Positions 36,606 to 49,258 of a stretch of 64,000 nt of DNA are shown here, piece after piece; position 1 is the stretch's first letter; every line of letters starts with the position of its first letter. A program made the position numbers and the translations under genes. The notes under the pieces were generated by a model. It saw only the letters and a program-made list of their open reading frames with translations, did not search any database and had not been told where the DNA came from. The stretch comes from Roseitranquillus sediminis. GTDB taxonomy: Bacteria; Pseudomonadota; Alphaproteobacteria; Rhodobacterales; Rhodobacteraceae. The stretch is from assembly GCF_016918935.1 (NCBI RefSeq), contig NZ_JAFFOB010000023.1:40107-104106 (forward strand), written 5' to 3'.

Positions 36606-36914
36606 TCAGCCTTCGCTTTCGATCTCCATCGCCTCTTGGAAGATCTGCGTTGCCTCCGCTTGAAGGCTCTCTTCACACCGCGTCGACATCTCTGAAAGAC
36701 GATCTTCGCCAATCTCGGTAACATCGAGTTCGTTTTCTTCGGCCAGCGTCTCCATCACCTGGATCCGCACGTCCGGCTCGAGTTCGAGGAAACTTGCGCA
36801 GGTCATGCCTGCCACTTCAATTTCCTCCGCTGCTGCATTTTCCTGTGCGTGGCCCGGAAGCGCGAGTGGTAGCGTGAGGACGGCGGCCGTGAGCAATCTG
36901 CTTAGGTTGGTCAT
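36606..36914 (-). CDS. Small periplasmic HdeA/HdeB-like protein
   Basis: 102 residues with a signal peptide (SRLLTAAVLTLPLALPGHAQ). The mature part is acidic and helical: VAGMTCASFLELEPDVRIQV, then MSTRCEESLQAEATQIF. The paired cysteines (T-C-x-x-F-L and R-C-x-E) and size fit HdeA/HdeB-type acid-stress chaperones, where the two cysteines form a disulfide. Similarity is by pattern only. GGGAGGAAAT precedes the ATG. It stands alone, with a hairpin after it. Confidence 0.65.
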   Translation of the reverse strand: MTNLSRLLTAAVLTLPLALPGHAQENAAAEEIEVAGMTCASFLELEPDVRIQVMETLAEENELDVTEIGEDRLSEMSTRCEESLQAEATQIFQEAMEIESEG

Positions 36915-37234
36915 GATTTCCTCCCAACGAGAATGTTCGTCTCAACGCTCCGCATCGCGGTGGGTTTCCCAAACGACGAAGTCGGCGGAGTTCCGCCCCA
37001 CGGAGTCGGACAGAGGCTGCCCAGGGACAAGCGGCCGAGCATTACCGACGGACATGGCGGACTCGCGTTCCGTCCGTCAGTGGGTCTCCTGACCCGCAGG
37101 TTGTGGGTCTGCCGAACCTTGCGGGGCGATCGGTCGAGTGGCGTATTCGGGATCGCTTGCCGCTTGCAGGTCAGGCGCCACTCACGGGACATGCACCACG
37201 TGAAGTGCATTCTTCGCAGAAGTCGTTTCGCCGA
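36915..37234. other. Intergenic region between metH and the HdeA-like gene
   Basis: 320 bp without a recognisable gene. A small palindrome, GGCGGA-GT-TCCGCC (36984-36997), lies about 70 bases upstream of the HdeA-like start and could be an operator. No terminator was seen for the metH unit, which ends at 37235. Confidence 0.4.
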
Positions 37235-39947
<2,713 letters not shown>

Positions 39948-39955
<8 letters not shown>

Positions 39956-40985
39956 GGAGGCTCCTCGGCGCGTGATCCGCAACGGCATCGGCGATGGCGC
40001 GGATGTGGTCGGGCGTCGTGCCGCAGCAACCGCCGACGACATTGACAAGCCCCTCCCGGGCGAAAACCTCGATCTGCCGCGCGGTGTCGTCCGGCCCCTC
40101 GTCGTACTCGCCGAAGGCGTTCGGCAGCCCGGCATTGGGATAGGCGCAGGTCAGCGTGTCAGCCACGGCCGACAGCTCGGCCAGATGGGGCCGCATGGCC
40201 GAGGCGCCGAGGGCGCAATTGAGCCCTACGCTCCACGGCCGGGCGTGTCGCACGGAATGCCAGAAGGCGGTCGGCGTCTGGCCCGAGAGCGTCCGCCCGG
40301 AGGCGTCTGTGATGGTTCCCGAGATCATGATCGGAAGACGCTGGCCAAGCTCGGCGAATGCCTCGAAACAGGAGAAGATCGCGGCTTTCGCATTGAGCGT
40401 GTCGAAGATCGTCTCGATCAGGATCAGGTCGGCGCCGCCCGCGATAAGACCCCGCACCTGCTGGCCGTAAGCCTGCCGGAGGTCATCGAACGTCACAGCC
40501 CGGTAGCCGGGATCGTTCACGTCCGGACTCATCGAGGCGGTTCGGTTGGTCGGCCCGACGGCGCCGGCGACCCAGCGTGACCGCCCGTCCTCGGCGCTGG
40601 CGCGATCCATCGAGCGTCTTGCGATCCGGGCGCCTTCTGCGTTCAGGTCGTGAACCGCCGCCTCCATCCCGTAGTCGGCCTGCGCGATGGTGGTGGACGA
40701 GAAGGTGTTGGTCTCGACGATGTCCGCGCCCGCCTTGGCGAAGCTGTAGTGAATCTCCTCGATCGCGGCGGGCTGGGTCAGAGTCAGAAGGTCGTTGTTG
40801 CCCTGCTGCGGATGATCGGACAGATGCAAACAGCGCTGGCCGCCGCGACCGCGAAAATCATCCTCTCCGAGGCCGAGTCTCTGGATCTGCGTTCCCATCG
40901 CCCCGTCCAGGATCACGATGCGCTCCGCCGCCGCTTTGGCGAGTTTGGCGAGGGCGGGCGAATCCGGTAACTTGAAGTTGTGCAT
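39948..40985 (-). CDS. metH: Methionine synthase, homocysteine-binding cistron
   Basis: 345 residues: the isolated S-methyl-homocysteine methyltransferase domain. Seen: [72 protein letters not shown] (first zinc Cys), and [20 protein letters not shown] (the Cys-Cys zinc pair). It makes methionine together with the 906-residue partner gene that follows with an 8-bp overlap. ATG 40985 was chosen; GTG 41000 would add five residues. A potential switching leader RNA lies immediately upstream. Confidence 0.94.
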
Positions 40986-41023
40986 GCTGTCCCACGTCAC
41001 TCAATACTCGCGCGGAACGTAGA

Positions 41024-41092
41024 GACCCGTCGTACTCGCATCAAATTCATAACCCGCAAGTAGATTATGAGCTGGCTTCAAGTCTGCGGGTC
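41024..41092 (-). promoter_or_regulatory. Candidate switching leader RNA upstream of metH
   Basis: On the minus strand, GACCCG (41092-41087) can pair with CGGGTC (41029-41024), enclosing TACTTGC (41062-41056) with GCGAGTA (41039-41033, one G-U). Alternatively ACCCGC (41091-41086) can pair with GCGGGT (41057-41052), which excludes both. The last arm is 38 bases from the metH start. The layout is riboswitch-like, but it matches no SAM, SAH or cobalamin consensus I recognise. Confidence 0.35.
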
Positions 41093-41122
41093 GACGAGCG
41101 GCCGGCGGGCGGAAGGCGGCCT

Positions 41123-41587
41123 CTAGTCGCCCTTGCCTCCGAAGGCTGCGAATGCCTTTGCATCGATGGCGAGGTCGGCGAGGGCGGTGGCGCGCTTGAG
41201 AGAGTCGGGATTCGCCCGATCGTGCCGGGTGACGCGGACGGTGATGGCGGAGTGGCGCAGGTCGGCGATCGCCTCGGTGAACGTCTCCAGCATCTCCCCG
41301 CCGCCCTCGGAGCCAAGCGCGTGGACGGTGATCGCGCTCATGCTCGTGGGCAGGGCGATGTCGACGTGGTCGCCGTGCCTGGCGTCTCTACGAAGTGCCG
41401 CAAGCGCCTCGACGGCGACGGCGAGCGTCCCGAAGGCGCCGAGATGTTCCGGCAGATGCGCCGCGAGCTCAATGTCATAGCTGGGGGCCGCATCATCGTC
41501 GAGCATCCCGTAGATGACGCAACCCACGCCCCCGAGCGGCTCCGAGGCGGAGAAGAGCGTTTCTATCGCAATCTCAAAAATGGTCAT
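41123..41587 (-). CDS. Hypothetical soluble protein upstream of metH
   Basis: 154 residues from ATG 41587 (GGGAAG upstream). No signal peptide or membrane helix. Segments such as FSASEPLGGVGCVIYGMLDD, DIELAAHLPEHLGAFGTLAV and MLETFTEAIADLRHSAITVR look like a folded alpha/beta protein. The family was not recognised. It lies upstream of metH on the same strand, but the 137-bp gap with the candidate leader suggests separate control. The frame continues upstream only as antisense to tex. Confidence 0.55.
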   Translation of the reverse strand: MTIFEIAIETLFSASEPLGGVGCVIYGMLDDDAAPSYDIELAAHLPEHLGAFGTLAVAVEALAALRRDARHGDHVDIALPTSMSAITVHALGSEGGGEMLETFTEAIADLRHSAITVRVTRHDRANPDSLKRATALADLAIDAKAFAAFGGKGD

Positions 41588-41851
41588 CGGCGCTTCCCTG
41601 TTCAGCACGTGATGCGCCCGGCAAGACGCTGCCGAGCCACAAGCCTGACCCTCGCGGTGGCAGCCTGGACATGGTGCTTTGGAAGCCTGCCGAACAGAGG
41701 GTGTGCCGGGCAAGCGCAAAGCCATTGATGGACCTTGTGCCGCCGTGGCGGGCCCGGCGCTCGATGCGAGGGGGAGCGGGTCCACCGTCGCTGTTGGCGC
41801 CGTGCGCCGCGCCAGATACAGTCCTGCTCCCGCTTCCCGCCAGGACCAGCC

Positions 41852-44161
41852 ATGCTTTCCACGAACGCAGCGCAGATCGCCCGTACCATCGCCGCCGAAG
41901 TCAGCGCGAGGCCAGACCAGGTCGAGGCGGCCATCGCGCTGCTCGACGGCGGCGCCACGGTGCCTTTCGTGGCGCGGTACCGGAAGGAGGCGACCGGCGG
42001 GCTCGACGACGCCCAGCTTCGCAACCTCGAGGACAGGCTGAGCTACCTGCGCGAGCTGGAGGCGCGGCGGAAAACGGTTCTCGACAGCATCCGCGAGCAG
42101 GGCAAGCTGACCGAGTCGCTCGAGGCGCAGATCGGGGCGGCCGCGACCAAGGCCGTGCTCGAGGACCTCTACCTGCCCTACAAGCCGAAGCGGCGGACCA
42201 AGGCGGCGATCGCGCGCGAGAGGGGGCTGGAGCCTCTCGCGGAGGCGATCCTGGCCGACCGGCGCACGCCACCGGAAGTACACGCCGCAGGCTTCGTCTC
42301 GGCGGAGGTGCCGGACACGAAGGAGGCACTTTCCGGCGCTCGCGACATCCTGGCCGAGCGGCTGTCCGAGGACGCGACGCTGATCGGTCGGCTGCGGGAA
42401 TTCATGCAGAAGGAGGCGTTCCTCAATGCACGCGTGCTTGAGGGGCAGGAGGAGAAGGGCGCCAAGTTCTCCGACTACTTCGCCCATGTCGAGAAATGGT
42501 CCGATGTGCCGAGCCACCGGGCGCTGGCCATGATGCGCGGCAGCGCCGAGGGCGTGCTGACCCTCGACATCGCGCCCGACCCCGAGGCCGGGCGCGAGCG
42601 TGCCGAGCGTATGGTCGCCGCCGCGCTCGAGATCGAGGGTGACGCGCCCGGCGACCGCTGGCTGCGCGACGTGGCGGGGTGGGTCTGGCGGGTGAAGCTC
42701 AGCCTCAGCATGATGCTCGACCTCATGGCCGAGCTCCGCCGCCGCGCGCAGGACGAGGCGATCCGCGTCTTCGCCCGCAATCTCAGCGACCTGCTGCTGG
42801 CAGCGCCGGCGGGGGCGCGGCCGACGATGGGCCTCGACCCCGGCATCCGCACCGGAGTAAAGGTCGCAGTCGTCGACGCGACAGGCAAGCTCCTCGACAC
42901 CGCGACGGTCTACCCGTTCCAGCCAAAGAACGACGTTCGAGGCACGCAGGCAACCCTCGCTGCGCTGATCCGCAGGCATGGTGTCGAGCTCGTCGCGATC
43001 GGCAACGGCACCGGCAGCCGCGAGACGGAGAAGCTGGTGGTTGAGGTCCTGCGCGAGCTGCCGACGCCGAAGCCGACGAAGGTCATCGTCTCGGAGGCCG
43101 GCGCCTCGGTCTATTCCGCCTCAGAGCTCGCGGCGCGCGAGTTCCCGGAGCTCGACGTCTCGCTCCGCGGCGCGGTGTCGATCGCGCGGCGTCTGCAGGA
43201 CCCGCTGGCCGAGCTCGTCAAGATCGAGCCCAAGGCGATCGGCGTCGGCCAGTACCAGCACGACGTTGATCAGCACCGGCTCGGGCAGGCGCTCGACGGC
43301 GTGGTCGAGGACGCGGTGAACGCGGTGGGCGTCGACCTCAACATGGCCTCGGCGCCGCTCCTCGCCCGCGTCTCGGGCGTCGGCCCCTCGCTCGCCGAGG
43401 CGGTCGTCGCGCTCCGCAACGAAAAGGGCGCGTTCCGCACCCGCAAGGACCTCCTGGCGGTACCGCGCCTTGGTCCCAAGGCGTTCGAGCAGTGCGCTGG
43501 CTTCCTGCGGATCGAGGGCGGCTCCGAGCCGCTCGATGCCTCGGCCGTCCACCCCGAGGCCTACGGACTCGCGCGGCGTATCGTGAAGGCCTGCGGCACC
43601 AACCTGAAGACGCTCATGGGGGACGAGGCGCGCCTGCGCGCGCTCGATCCCGCGGACTTCGTCGACGACAGGTTCGGCTTGCCGACGGTGCGAGACATCT
43701 TGTCGGAACTCGGCAAGCCCGGCCGCGACCCGCGGCCCCACTTCGTCACCGCGACCTTCGCCGAGGGCGTGAACGACATCCGGGACCTCAAGCCCGGCAT
43801 GCAGCTCGAGGGGACGGTGACGAACGTCGCCGCCTTCGGCGCCTTCGTCGATATCGGCGTGCACCAGGACGGCCTCGTCCACATCTCGCAGCTCGCCGAC
43901 CGCTTCGTGAAGGACCCGCACGAGGTGGTGAAGGCCGGCGACGTGGTAAAAGTCCGCGTCGTGGAGGTGGACGTGTCCCGCAAGCGCATCGGCCTGTCGA
44001 TGCGGCGCGACGGCAGCGCGGCGAGCAACCCGGCACCAAAGAGGGAGACCGTTGGGAACCGCGGCGGCAAGGCTGAGCGGAACGCGCAGGACCCGAGACA
44101 GAAGAAGGGGGAGACGGGCTCCCTCGGAAGTGCATTGCTCGACGCCATGAAGCGCAAGTGA
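41852..44161 (+). CDS. tex: Tex-type S1 RNA-binding protein
   Basis: 769 residues, the normal Tex length. Tex binds RNA polymerase and nucleic acid and supports transcription under stress. Domains in order: Tex N-terminal helical part ([36 protein letters not shown]), the YqgF-like RNase H fold ([52 protein letters not shown]), helix-hairpin-helix motifs ([20 protein letters not shown]), and the S1 domain at about 650-720 ([31 protein letters not shown]), then a basic tail. ATG 41852 fits the family start; the open frame upstream is not conserved in pattern. Confidence 0.96.
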   Translation: MLSTNAAQIARTIAAEVSARPDQVEAAIALLDGGATVPFVARYRKEATGGLDDAQLRNLEDRLSYLRELEARRKTVLDSIREQGKLTESLEAQIGAAATKAVLEDLYLPYKPKRRTKAAIARERGLEPLAEAILADRRTPPEVHAAGFVSAEVPDTKEALSGARDILAERLSEDATLIGRLREFMQKEAFLNARVLEGQEEKGAKFSDYFAHVEKWSDVPSHRALAMMRGSAEGVLTLDIAPDPEAGRERAERMVAAALEIEGDAPGDRWLRDVAGWVWRVKLSLSMMLDLMAELRRRAQDEAIRVFARNLSDLLLAAPAGARPTMGLDPGIRTGVKVAVVDATGKLLDTATVYPFQPKNDVRGTQATLAALIRRHGVELVAIGNGTGSRETEKLVVEVLRELPTPKPTKVIVSEAGASVYSASELAAREFPELDVSLRGAVSIARRLQDPLAELVKIEPKAIGVGQYQHDVDQHRLGQALDGVVEDAVNAVGVDLNMASAPLLARVSGVGPSLAEAVVALRNEKGAFRTRKDLLAVPRLGPKAFEQCAGFLRIEGGSEPLDASAVHPEAYGLARRIVKACGTNLKTLMGDEARLRALDPADFVDDRFGLPTVRDILSELGKPGRDPRPHFVTATFAEGVNDIRDLKPGMQLEGTVTNVAAFGAFVDIGVHQDGLVHISQLADRFVKDPHEVVKAGDVVKVRVVEVDVSRKRIGLSMRRDGSAASNPAPKRETVGNRGGKAERNAQDPRQKKGETGSLGSALLDAMKRK

Positions 44162-44551
44162 CGCTGGCGGCTCTCGCCGTGTCACCCCGAAGCCTGCTTG
44201 CGATGCCACGAGCGCCGGGGCGTTGGATTCTTCGCGTGCCTCGGTCTTGCGCCTGCGCGGCATGCGTGGCGCGGGCGGGCTGCTCCGCCTCGCACGCAAG
44301 GTCCGGCTTCGGAGCATGGCGAACTTCGGTCGAACGATCCGCGACGCGCAGGCGGGCGAGGTGCATGCCGGACCTCGCACCCACCTGCCGCGGGTCCTGC
44401 GCGGCTTGCCAACAAGGTGCGACGGCCTTACTGCGCAACCTTCGCCTGGACCCCGCGCCCTGCGGGGTGGCTCTTCCGGCCGCCCATCCGCCGGACAACC
44501 AGTCGCAAGACGAGAAATCCGCCGCACCGGAGGCGGGCCGAAACGGGTCAG
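44162..44551. other. Intergenic region, nothing recognised
   Basis: 390 bp between tex and the SulP gene. Open frames on both strands show no protein pattern or ribosome-binding site. The promoter of the SulP-Usp pair should lie here; no clear motif was found. Confidence 0.5.
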
Positions 44552-46036
44552 ATGTTCTCATTCCACAACTACCGGGCGGAGTGGCTCGGCAATATCCGCG
44601 GAGACCTCCTCTCAGGACTCGTCGTCGCGCTCGCCCTCATTCCCGAGGCGATCGCGTTCTCCATCATCGCGGGCGTCGATCCCAAGGTCGGGCTCTACGC
44701 CTCGTTCTCGATCGCCGTCGTGACCGCGATCGCCGGCGGACGTCCGGGCATGATCTCGGCCGCCACGGCGGCGACTGCCGTGCTCATGGTGACGCTGGTG
44801 CGCGATCATGGGCTCGAGTACCTGCTCGCGACGACGGTGCTGGCGGGGCTCCTGCAGATTGCCGCCGGATTCCTGCGGCTCGGCGAGCTCATGCGCTTCG
44901 TTTCGCGCTCGGTGATGACGGGATTCGTCAACGCGCTCGCGATCCTGATCTTCATGGCTCAGATACCGGAGCTGGTCGGTGTGCCGTGGCTGACCTATCC
45001 CATGGTCGCGGCCGGGCTCGCCATCATCTACCTCTTCCCGCTGGTGACCCGCGCGGTGCCGTCGCCGCTCGTCACGATCGTCGTCCTGACGCTCGTGGCG
45101 GTCCTCTTCGGCTGGGACGTGCGGACGGTCGGCGACATGGGCGCGCTGCCCGACACGCTGCCGATGTTCCTGATCCCGGACGTGCCGCTGACGCTGGAGA
45201 CGCTGGCGATCATCCTGCCCTACGCCTCGGCCGTGGCGGTCGTCGGCCTGCTCGAGAGCCTGATGACGCAGAACATCGTTGACGAGCTGACCGACACGCC
45301 GTCGAACCGCAACCAGGAGTGCGTGGGCCAGGGCCTCGCCAACACCGCCACGGGCTTCATCGGCGGGATGGCCGGCTGCGCCATGATCGGCCAGTCGATC
45401 ATCAACGTGAAGTCGGGCGGGCGCGGGCGGCTCTCGTGCTTGGTCGCGGGCGTGGTCCTGCTGATCATGGTGGTGGCGCTCGACGACGTGGTGAGCGTTA
45501 TCCCGATGGCGGCGCTCGTCGCGATCATGATCATGGTCTCGATCGGCACCTTCTCGTGGTCGTCGATCAAGTCGCTGCGGACGCACCCGAAGACCTCGTC
45601 GATCGTGATGCTCGCGACGGTGGCGACGGTGGTCTACACGCACAACCTCGCCATTGGGGTGCTGGTGGGGGTGCTCCTCTCCGGCGTGTTCTTCGCCGGC
45701 AAGATCGCGCAGCTCTTCCGCGTCACCTCGAGCCTCTCGGCCGACGGCCGGCACCGGACGTACTCCGTCGAGGGGCAGCTCTTCTTCGCCTCGACCGAGA
45801 CGTTCATGCAGGCCTTCGACTTCCGCGAGGCGCCGGAGCGCGTCACGATCGACGTCAGCCGCGCGCACATCTGGGACATCTCATCAGTGCAGGCGCTCGA
45901 CATGGCGGTGCTGAAGTTCCGTCGCGACGGGGCCGAGGTCGACATCGTCGGGATGAACGAGGCGTCGGAGACGATCGTCGACCGGCTGGGCGTGCACGAC
46001 AAGCCCGGTGCGCTCGACAAGCTGATGGCGCACTGA
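44552..46036 (+). CDS. SulP-family anion transporter with STAS domain
   Basis: 494 residues. The SulP signature is [20 protein letters not shown], followed by [20 protein letters not shown] and [20 protein letters not shown]; then about 10 more membrane helices, [19 protein letters not shown], and a C-terminal STAS domain (about 390-494: [40 protein letters not shown]). The class moves sulfate, bicarbonate or other anions. The exact ion cannot be told, and this is a shortened SulP. ATG 44552 begins directly before the conserved start. The stop is 13 bases before a universal stress protein gene, a frequent pairing. Confidence 0.92.
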   Translation: MFSFHNYRAEWLGNIRGDLLSGLVVALALIPEAIAFSIIAGVDPKVGLYASFSIAVVTAIAGGRPGMISAATAATAVLMVTLVRDHGLEYLLATTVLAGLLQIAAGFLRLGELMRFVSRSVMTGFVNALAILIFMAQIPELVGVPWLTYPMVAAGLAIIYLFPLVTRAVPSPLVTIVVLTLVAVLFGWDVRTVGDMGALPDTLPMFLIPDVPLTLETLAIILPYASAVAVVGLLESLMTQNIVDELTDTPSNRNQECVGQGLANTATGFIGGMAGCAMIGQSIINVKSGGRGRLSCLVAGVVLLIMVVALDDVVSVIPMAALVAIMIMVSIGTFSWSSIKSLRTHPKTSSIVMLATVATVVYTHNLAIGVLVGVLLSGVFFAGKIAQLFRVTSSLSADGRHRTYSVEGQLFFASTETFMQAFDFREAPERVTIDVSRAHIWDISSVQALDMAVLKFRRDGAEVDIVGMNEASETIVDRLGVHDKPGALDKLMAH

Positions 46037-46049
46037 GAGGATCCTGAGC

Positions 46050-46901
46050 ATGACGGAACGCATCATCGCCCTCGTCGACGCCTCGATCTACGCGAGGAGC
46101 GTCTGCGACCATGCCGCCTGGGCCGCGGCGCGCACGGGGCTGGAGGTCGAGCTCCTGCACATCCTCGGCCGCCGCGAGGCGCCCGAGCGGCAGGACCTCT
46201 CCGGCGCGATCGCGCTCGGCGCCCGCAGCGCGCTCCTGCAGGAGCTGTCGGCGCTGGACGAGCAGCGCGCGCGCCTTGCGCAGACGCACGGCCGCGCGAT
46301 CCTCGACGATGCTCGCGCCATACTCGAGTCGGCGGGTGTCACCGCCAGAGCCAGCCTCCGTCGCGGCGACATCGTCGAGACGGTGGCCGAACGCGAGCGC
46401 GAGGCGGCCTTTGTTCTCATCGGCAAGAGGGGCGAGGCGGCGGATTTCGCCAAAGGACACCTCGGCTCGAACCTGGAGCGGGTGATCCGGACGGCCAAGA
46501 CGCCGATCTTCGTCGCCTCACGCGCATTTCGGCCGATCAAGCGGATGCTCATTGCCTATGACGGCGGTGCCAGTGCCATGCGCGCGGTCGATCACGTCTC
46601 CCGCTCGCCTCTCTATGTGGGGCTGAGCGTCACCGTCGTGACCGTGGGCACGCCTTCGGAACAGGCCAGGCGGGCGCTCGAGGATGCGCGCGCCATGCTC
46701 GCCGCTGCCGGGCTCGAGGCGGAGACGCGCGTCCTGTCTGGTCAGGCCGACGCCGCGCTGGGCGAGGTCGTGGAACAGGAGGGCTTCGACATGCTGGTCA
46801 TGGGCGCCTACGGTCATAGCCGGATCCGCAGCCTGATCATCGGCTCGACCACGACCGAGATGATCCGCTCCTGCAAGGTGCCGATCGTCCTGGTGCGCTG
46901 A
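46050..46901 (+). CDS. Tandem universal stress protein (UspA family)
   Basis: 283 residues with two Usp domains. The first (1-155) begins ERIIALVDASIYARSVCDHA and has VLIGKRGEAADFAKGHLGSN, a relaxed form of the nucleotide loop. The second (165-283) begins KRMLIAYDGGASAMRAVDHV and ends with the canonical G-x2-G-x9-G-S ATP loop, MGAYGHSRIRSLIIGSTTTE. The protein is cytosolic and likely binds ATP. It is co-transcribed with the SulP gene 13 bases upstream (AGAGGATCC site), so it may regulate or accompany that transporter. Confidence 0.92.
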   Translation: MTERIIALVDASIYARSVCDHAAWAAARTGLEVELLHILGRREAPERQDLSGAIALGARSALLQELSALDEQRARLAQTHGRAILDDARAILESAGVTARASLRRGDIVETVAEREREAAFVLIGKRGEAADFAKGHLGSNLERVIRTAKTPIFVASRAFRPIKRMLIAYDGGASAMRAVDHVSRSPLYVGLSVTVVTVGTPSEQARRALEDARAMLAAAGLEAETRVLSGQADAALGEVVEQEGFDMLVMGAYGHSRIRSLIIGSTTTEMIRSCKVPIVLVR

Positions 46902-46927
46902 AGGGTCACGAGGCAGGGGACGGGCCG

Positions 46928-47971
46928 CTAGCGTCCGTCCAGCATCCACTCGCCGTCTGGAAAGAGGGCGTGAAAGGCGAAGGCGAACGGGATGTCGTGC
47001 GCCACGTCCTCGCCCGCCGCGTCGCGCACCACCACGTTGCCCACCTCGCGGCCGGCGGCGATGCGCGCGGTGTCGAGCGCCGAGGCCTGCCCCTCGCGCC
47101 AGCTGAGGACGAGCCCCGCCTCGCGGATCTCGCCCGCCTCGCGCAGGCGCGCGAGCGGCCAGGCGCGATGACCGACCCGGACCACGCGGGCGAGGGGCGG
47201 GACGCCGTGCGGCGGGTCCTCGCCAGCGTAGAGGAACGGCCGGCGCGCGCCGTCGTACCCGGCGTAGGGGTTCGTCCCGTAGGCGCGGCGCCAGTCAGGC
47301 TCGTCCATCACCAACCCGTCGGGATGCGCCTCGCGGAACGCCTGCCAGCTCTCCATCCGCGCCGGCAGCTGCGTCAGCCGTCGGCCGGTGTAGGCGCCGA
47401 CAATGCCTTCGCCGACGGCCTGCTGCCACCAACTCTCCGTTCGCCGGTCATACATGATCATGTCCGAGTGGCGGAGCTTGCCGGAGACTCCAAAGGCGTG
47501 GGGCCGTCCATCGATACGCGCGTCGAACACCATCCCGCTGTTGCAGAGCGGGCAGAAGGTGACAGCGATCGGCAGGCCCGCGACCTCGTCGTTCACGATC
47601 TCGTGCCACATCAGGTATCGGATCGGGTAGGCGCGGGCGGGCGCGCCGGCACGGTCGTAGCTGAGCACCGGCTCGCGCGGGTCCAGCCGCGTCTCTGCGG
47701 CGGCCGGCAAAAGCCGCGGTGCGTGGATCGCGGGAATACCGTCCTTGGGTGGACCGCCGGACATGATCTCGTCGAAGTCCACAGCGCTGCGCGTGAAGTC
47801 GGTATTCGGCCATTCGCGCCGCCACTGCAACGGATCGGCCAGAGCGGCGCCGGCGAAAAGCACCAGCGCCGCGAATTGGCAGATGATGCTCGCCGATAGC
47901 CAAATCGTCCGTGGCGCGCGGGTGCTCGGCTGCCCCGCGTCAGATCGTGCATCGGCGTGGCGGGCGGTCAT
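46928..47971 (-). CDS. DUF3179-domain protein, probably exported or membrane-anchored
   Basis: 347 residues. An N-terminal hydrophobic segment (IICQFAALVLFAGAALADP) looks like a signal peptide or anchor. The DUF3179 core is clear: DGIPAIHAPRLLPAAAETRL, ARAYPIRYLMWHEIVNDEVA, TFCPLCNSGMVFDA, FGVSGKLRHSDMIMYDRRTE, SWWQQAVGEGIVG. The C-P-L-C pair is invariant in the family and may bind a metal or form a disulfide; function is unknown. The start lies 3 bases after the stop of the cytochrome P460 gene, so both are one transcript, probably driven by the SigF-type promoter at 48560-48585. Confidence 0.9.
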   Translation of the reverse strand: MTARHADARSDAGQPSTRAPRTIWLSASIICQFAALVLFAGAALADPLQWRREWPNTDFTRSAVDFDEIMSGGPPKDGIPAIHAPRLLPAAAETRLDPREPVLSYDRAGAPARAYPIRYLMWHEIVNDEVAGLPIAVTFCPLCNSGMVFDARIDGRPHAFGVSGKLRHSDMIMYDRRTESWWQQAVGEGIVGAYTGRRLTQLPARMESWQAFREAHPDGLVMDEPDWRRAYGTNPYAGYDGARRPFLYAGEDPPHGVPPLARVVRVGHRAWPLARLREAGEIREAGLVLSWREGQASALDTARIAAGREVGNVVVRDAAGEDVAHDIPFAFAFHALFPDGEWMLDGR

Positions 47972-47974
47972 TCG

Positions 47975-48511
47975 TCACTCCAGATCGGCGTCCGTGGTAT
48001 AGAGGTAGTCGTCTCCGCCCGCGGCCGCATGGCAGGGGATGCATCCCGCATCGCCGCCCTTGCCCACGAGCCCGGCGAGCGGCACGCCGGACGGGTTCGG
48101 CTCGAGCGAGCCGTCGGGGAGGTATTTGGCGTAGAACCAGTTGCCGGTCTCATCGTCGTAGCCTTCCGCCCGCTGGAACATGATGGTGACCGCGGCGAGG
48201 TGAGCCATCCGGTCCGAGATGACCTCGTCGGCGGTGACGCCCGCCGGACCGTAGTTGCGCTTGATCACCAGCGCGCCATCGTGCCCGTCGATCGTCGCCC
48301 GCGTATAGAAGGTTTCCAGCATCAGGCCGTGCGGCTCGACCCCCTCGTAAGGAAGCGCCTGCACTGCGCCGTCACCGGCGAGCCCCGTCTCGACCATTGC
48401 CTGCCAGAGTTGTGCCGCGTAATCGACGTCCGCTTCGGTCCCGAAGTTCTGTGCAGTGGCGGCGGTCGACGCCAGCGCCAGTCCCGCGATCAGTGTCGTC
48501 GTGCGTGTCAT
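47975..48511 (-). CDS. Cytochrome P460-family protein
   Basis: 178 residues with signal peptide (TTTLIAGLALASTAATAQ). C-terminal haem motif C-I-P-C-H in VGKGGDAGCIPCHAAAGGDD, with the P460 body (MLETFYTRATIDGHDGALVI; GNWFYAKYLPDGSLEPNPSG). P460 cytochromes oxidise hydroxylamine/NO in the periplasm through a lysine-crosslinked haem. Other members (cytochrome c'-beta) only bind ligands. Which applies here is open; Lys residues such as that in FYAKYLPDG are candidates. AGGGAGAGAAGG lies just before the ATG. Confidence 0.88.
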   Translation of the reverse strand: MTRTTTLIAGLALASTAATAQNFGTEADVDYAAQLWQAMVETGLAGDGAVQALPYEGVEPHGLMLETFYTRATIDGHDGALVIKRNYGPAGVTADEVISDRMAHLAAVTIMFQRAEGYDDETGNWFYAKYLPDGSLEPNPSGVPLAGLVGKGGDAGCIPCHAAAGGDDYLYTTDADLE

Positions 48512-48559
48512 CCTTCTCTCCCTTTCGACCCGCTGCCGGATAGGCCCGGCGTGAAAGTC

Positions 48560-48585
48560 TTCGCTCGCGAGCGCCTTCCGGTTAC
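48560..48585 (-). promoter_or_regulatory. SigF-type ECF promoter for the P460/DUF3179 operon
   Basis: Minus strand: GTAACC (48585-48580), 16 bases, CGAA (48563-48560), 48 bases upstream of the P460 ATG. This is the -35/-10 pair I recall for Caulobacter SigF, an ECF sigma controlled by NrsF. The divergent genes here encode exactly such a sigma/NrsF pair. Confidence 0.65.
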
Positions 48586-48661
48586 GGGATTGTTCCTTTC
48601 GGTAGGGATCCGGGGCGGGCAGGCTCGGAACATCCGCAATCGTGCGAGGACGACGGTCTTC

Positions 48662-49258
48662 ATGCCAAGCCAAGGGTCGCATCCGAGCGAGGCGCTGCTG
48701 GCCGAGGATGCGCGGCTGGCCGGGCTGCTGCGGCGTGGCCGCGATGGGGACCGCGTTGCCTACCATGCCTTTCTGACGGACCTGAGCGTCCGCTTGCGCA
48801 GGCAGATGTGCGCGAGCGCACGCGGGCTCGGCGGTGCCGACGTGGAGGATCTGGTGCAGGAGATCCTGCTGTCGGTCCACGCCTCCCGCGTGACATGGGA
48901 TGCTTCGCGACCGGTGCTGCCATGGATCGCGGCGATCGCGCGCTACCGGCTGGCAGACGCCCTCCGCCGCCGCGGCCGCGCCGGCCGCCTCTTCGACGAG
49001 ATGGCGCTGCTCTTGGAAACCTTCGACATGTCAGCGGCGAACAGCACGTCGGAGGAGCTGGTCAACAGCATGTCGATGATCCGCGCAATGGACGAGTTGT
49101 CGGCGACGGAGCGTCGGGCGTTCACGCTGGTTCGCCTGCGCGGCCATTCGTCCGCCGAGGCCGCGCGGCTCAGCGGGTCGACAGTTGCCGCCGTCAAGGT
49201 CGCGGTGCACCGCGCCGCCCGCAAGTTGCAGGCGCTCGTCGCGCAAGGTCGCCTCTGA
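48662..49258 (+). CDS. ECF RNA polymerase sigma factor (SigF type)
   Basis: 198 residues from ATG 48662. Region 2: VAYHAFLTDLSVRLRRQMCA followed by VEDLVQEILLSVHASRVTWD (the polymerase-binding acidic motif), RPVLPWIAAIARYRLADALR. Region 4: MDELSATERRAFTLVRLRGH, SSAEAARLSGSTVAAVKVAV, HRAARKLQALV. Its stop overlaps the anti-sigma gene start (TGATG at 49256-49260), so they are coupled. It probably drives the divergent P460/DUF3179 operon. The family responds to oxidative or heavy-metal stress in Caulobacter; the signal here is inferred. Confidence 0.9.
   Translation: MPSQGSHPSEALLAEDARLAGLLRRGRDGDRVAYHAFLTDLSVRLRRQMCASARGLGGADVEDLVQEILLSVHASRVTWDASRPVLPWIAAIARYRLADALRRRGRAGRLFDEMALLLETFDMSAANSTSEELVNSMSMIRAMDELSATERRAFTLVRLRGHSSAEAARLSGSTVAAVKVAVHRAARKLQALVAQGRL

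Noticed and set aside
41588..41851. Possible B12 riboswitch before tex (GCCAC-containing stretch)
   Set aside because: The other conserved boxes of the class are absent, and the downstream gene is not in B12 metabolism.
41588..42979. Minus-strand frame of 618 residues across tex
   Set aside because: Everything beyond 41587 is antisense to the well-supported tex gene; only the 41123-41587 part looks like protein.
44612..45868. 418-residue Asp/Arg/His-rich minus-strand frame inside the SulP gene
   Set aside because: Antisense of a clear transporter; the extreme composition reflects codon bias on the other strand.
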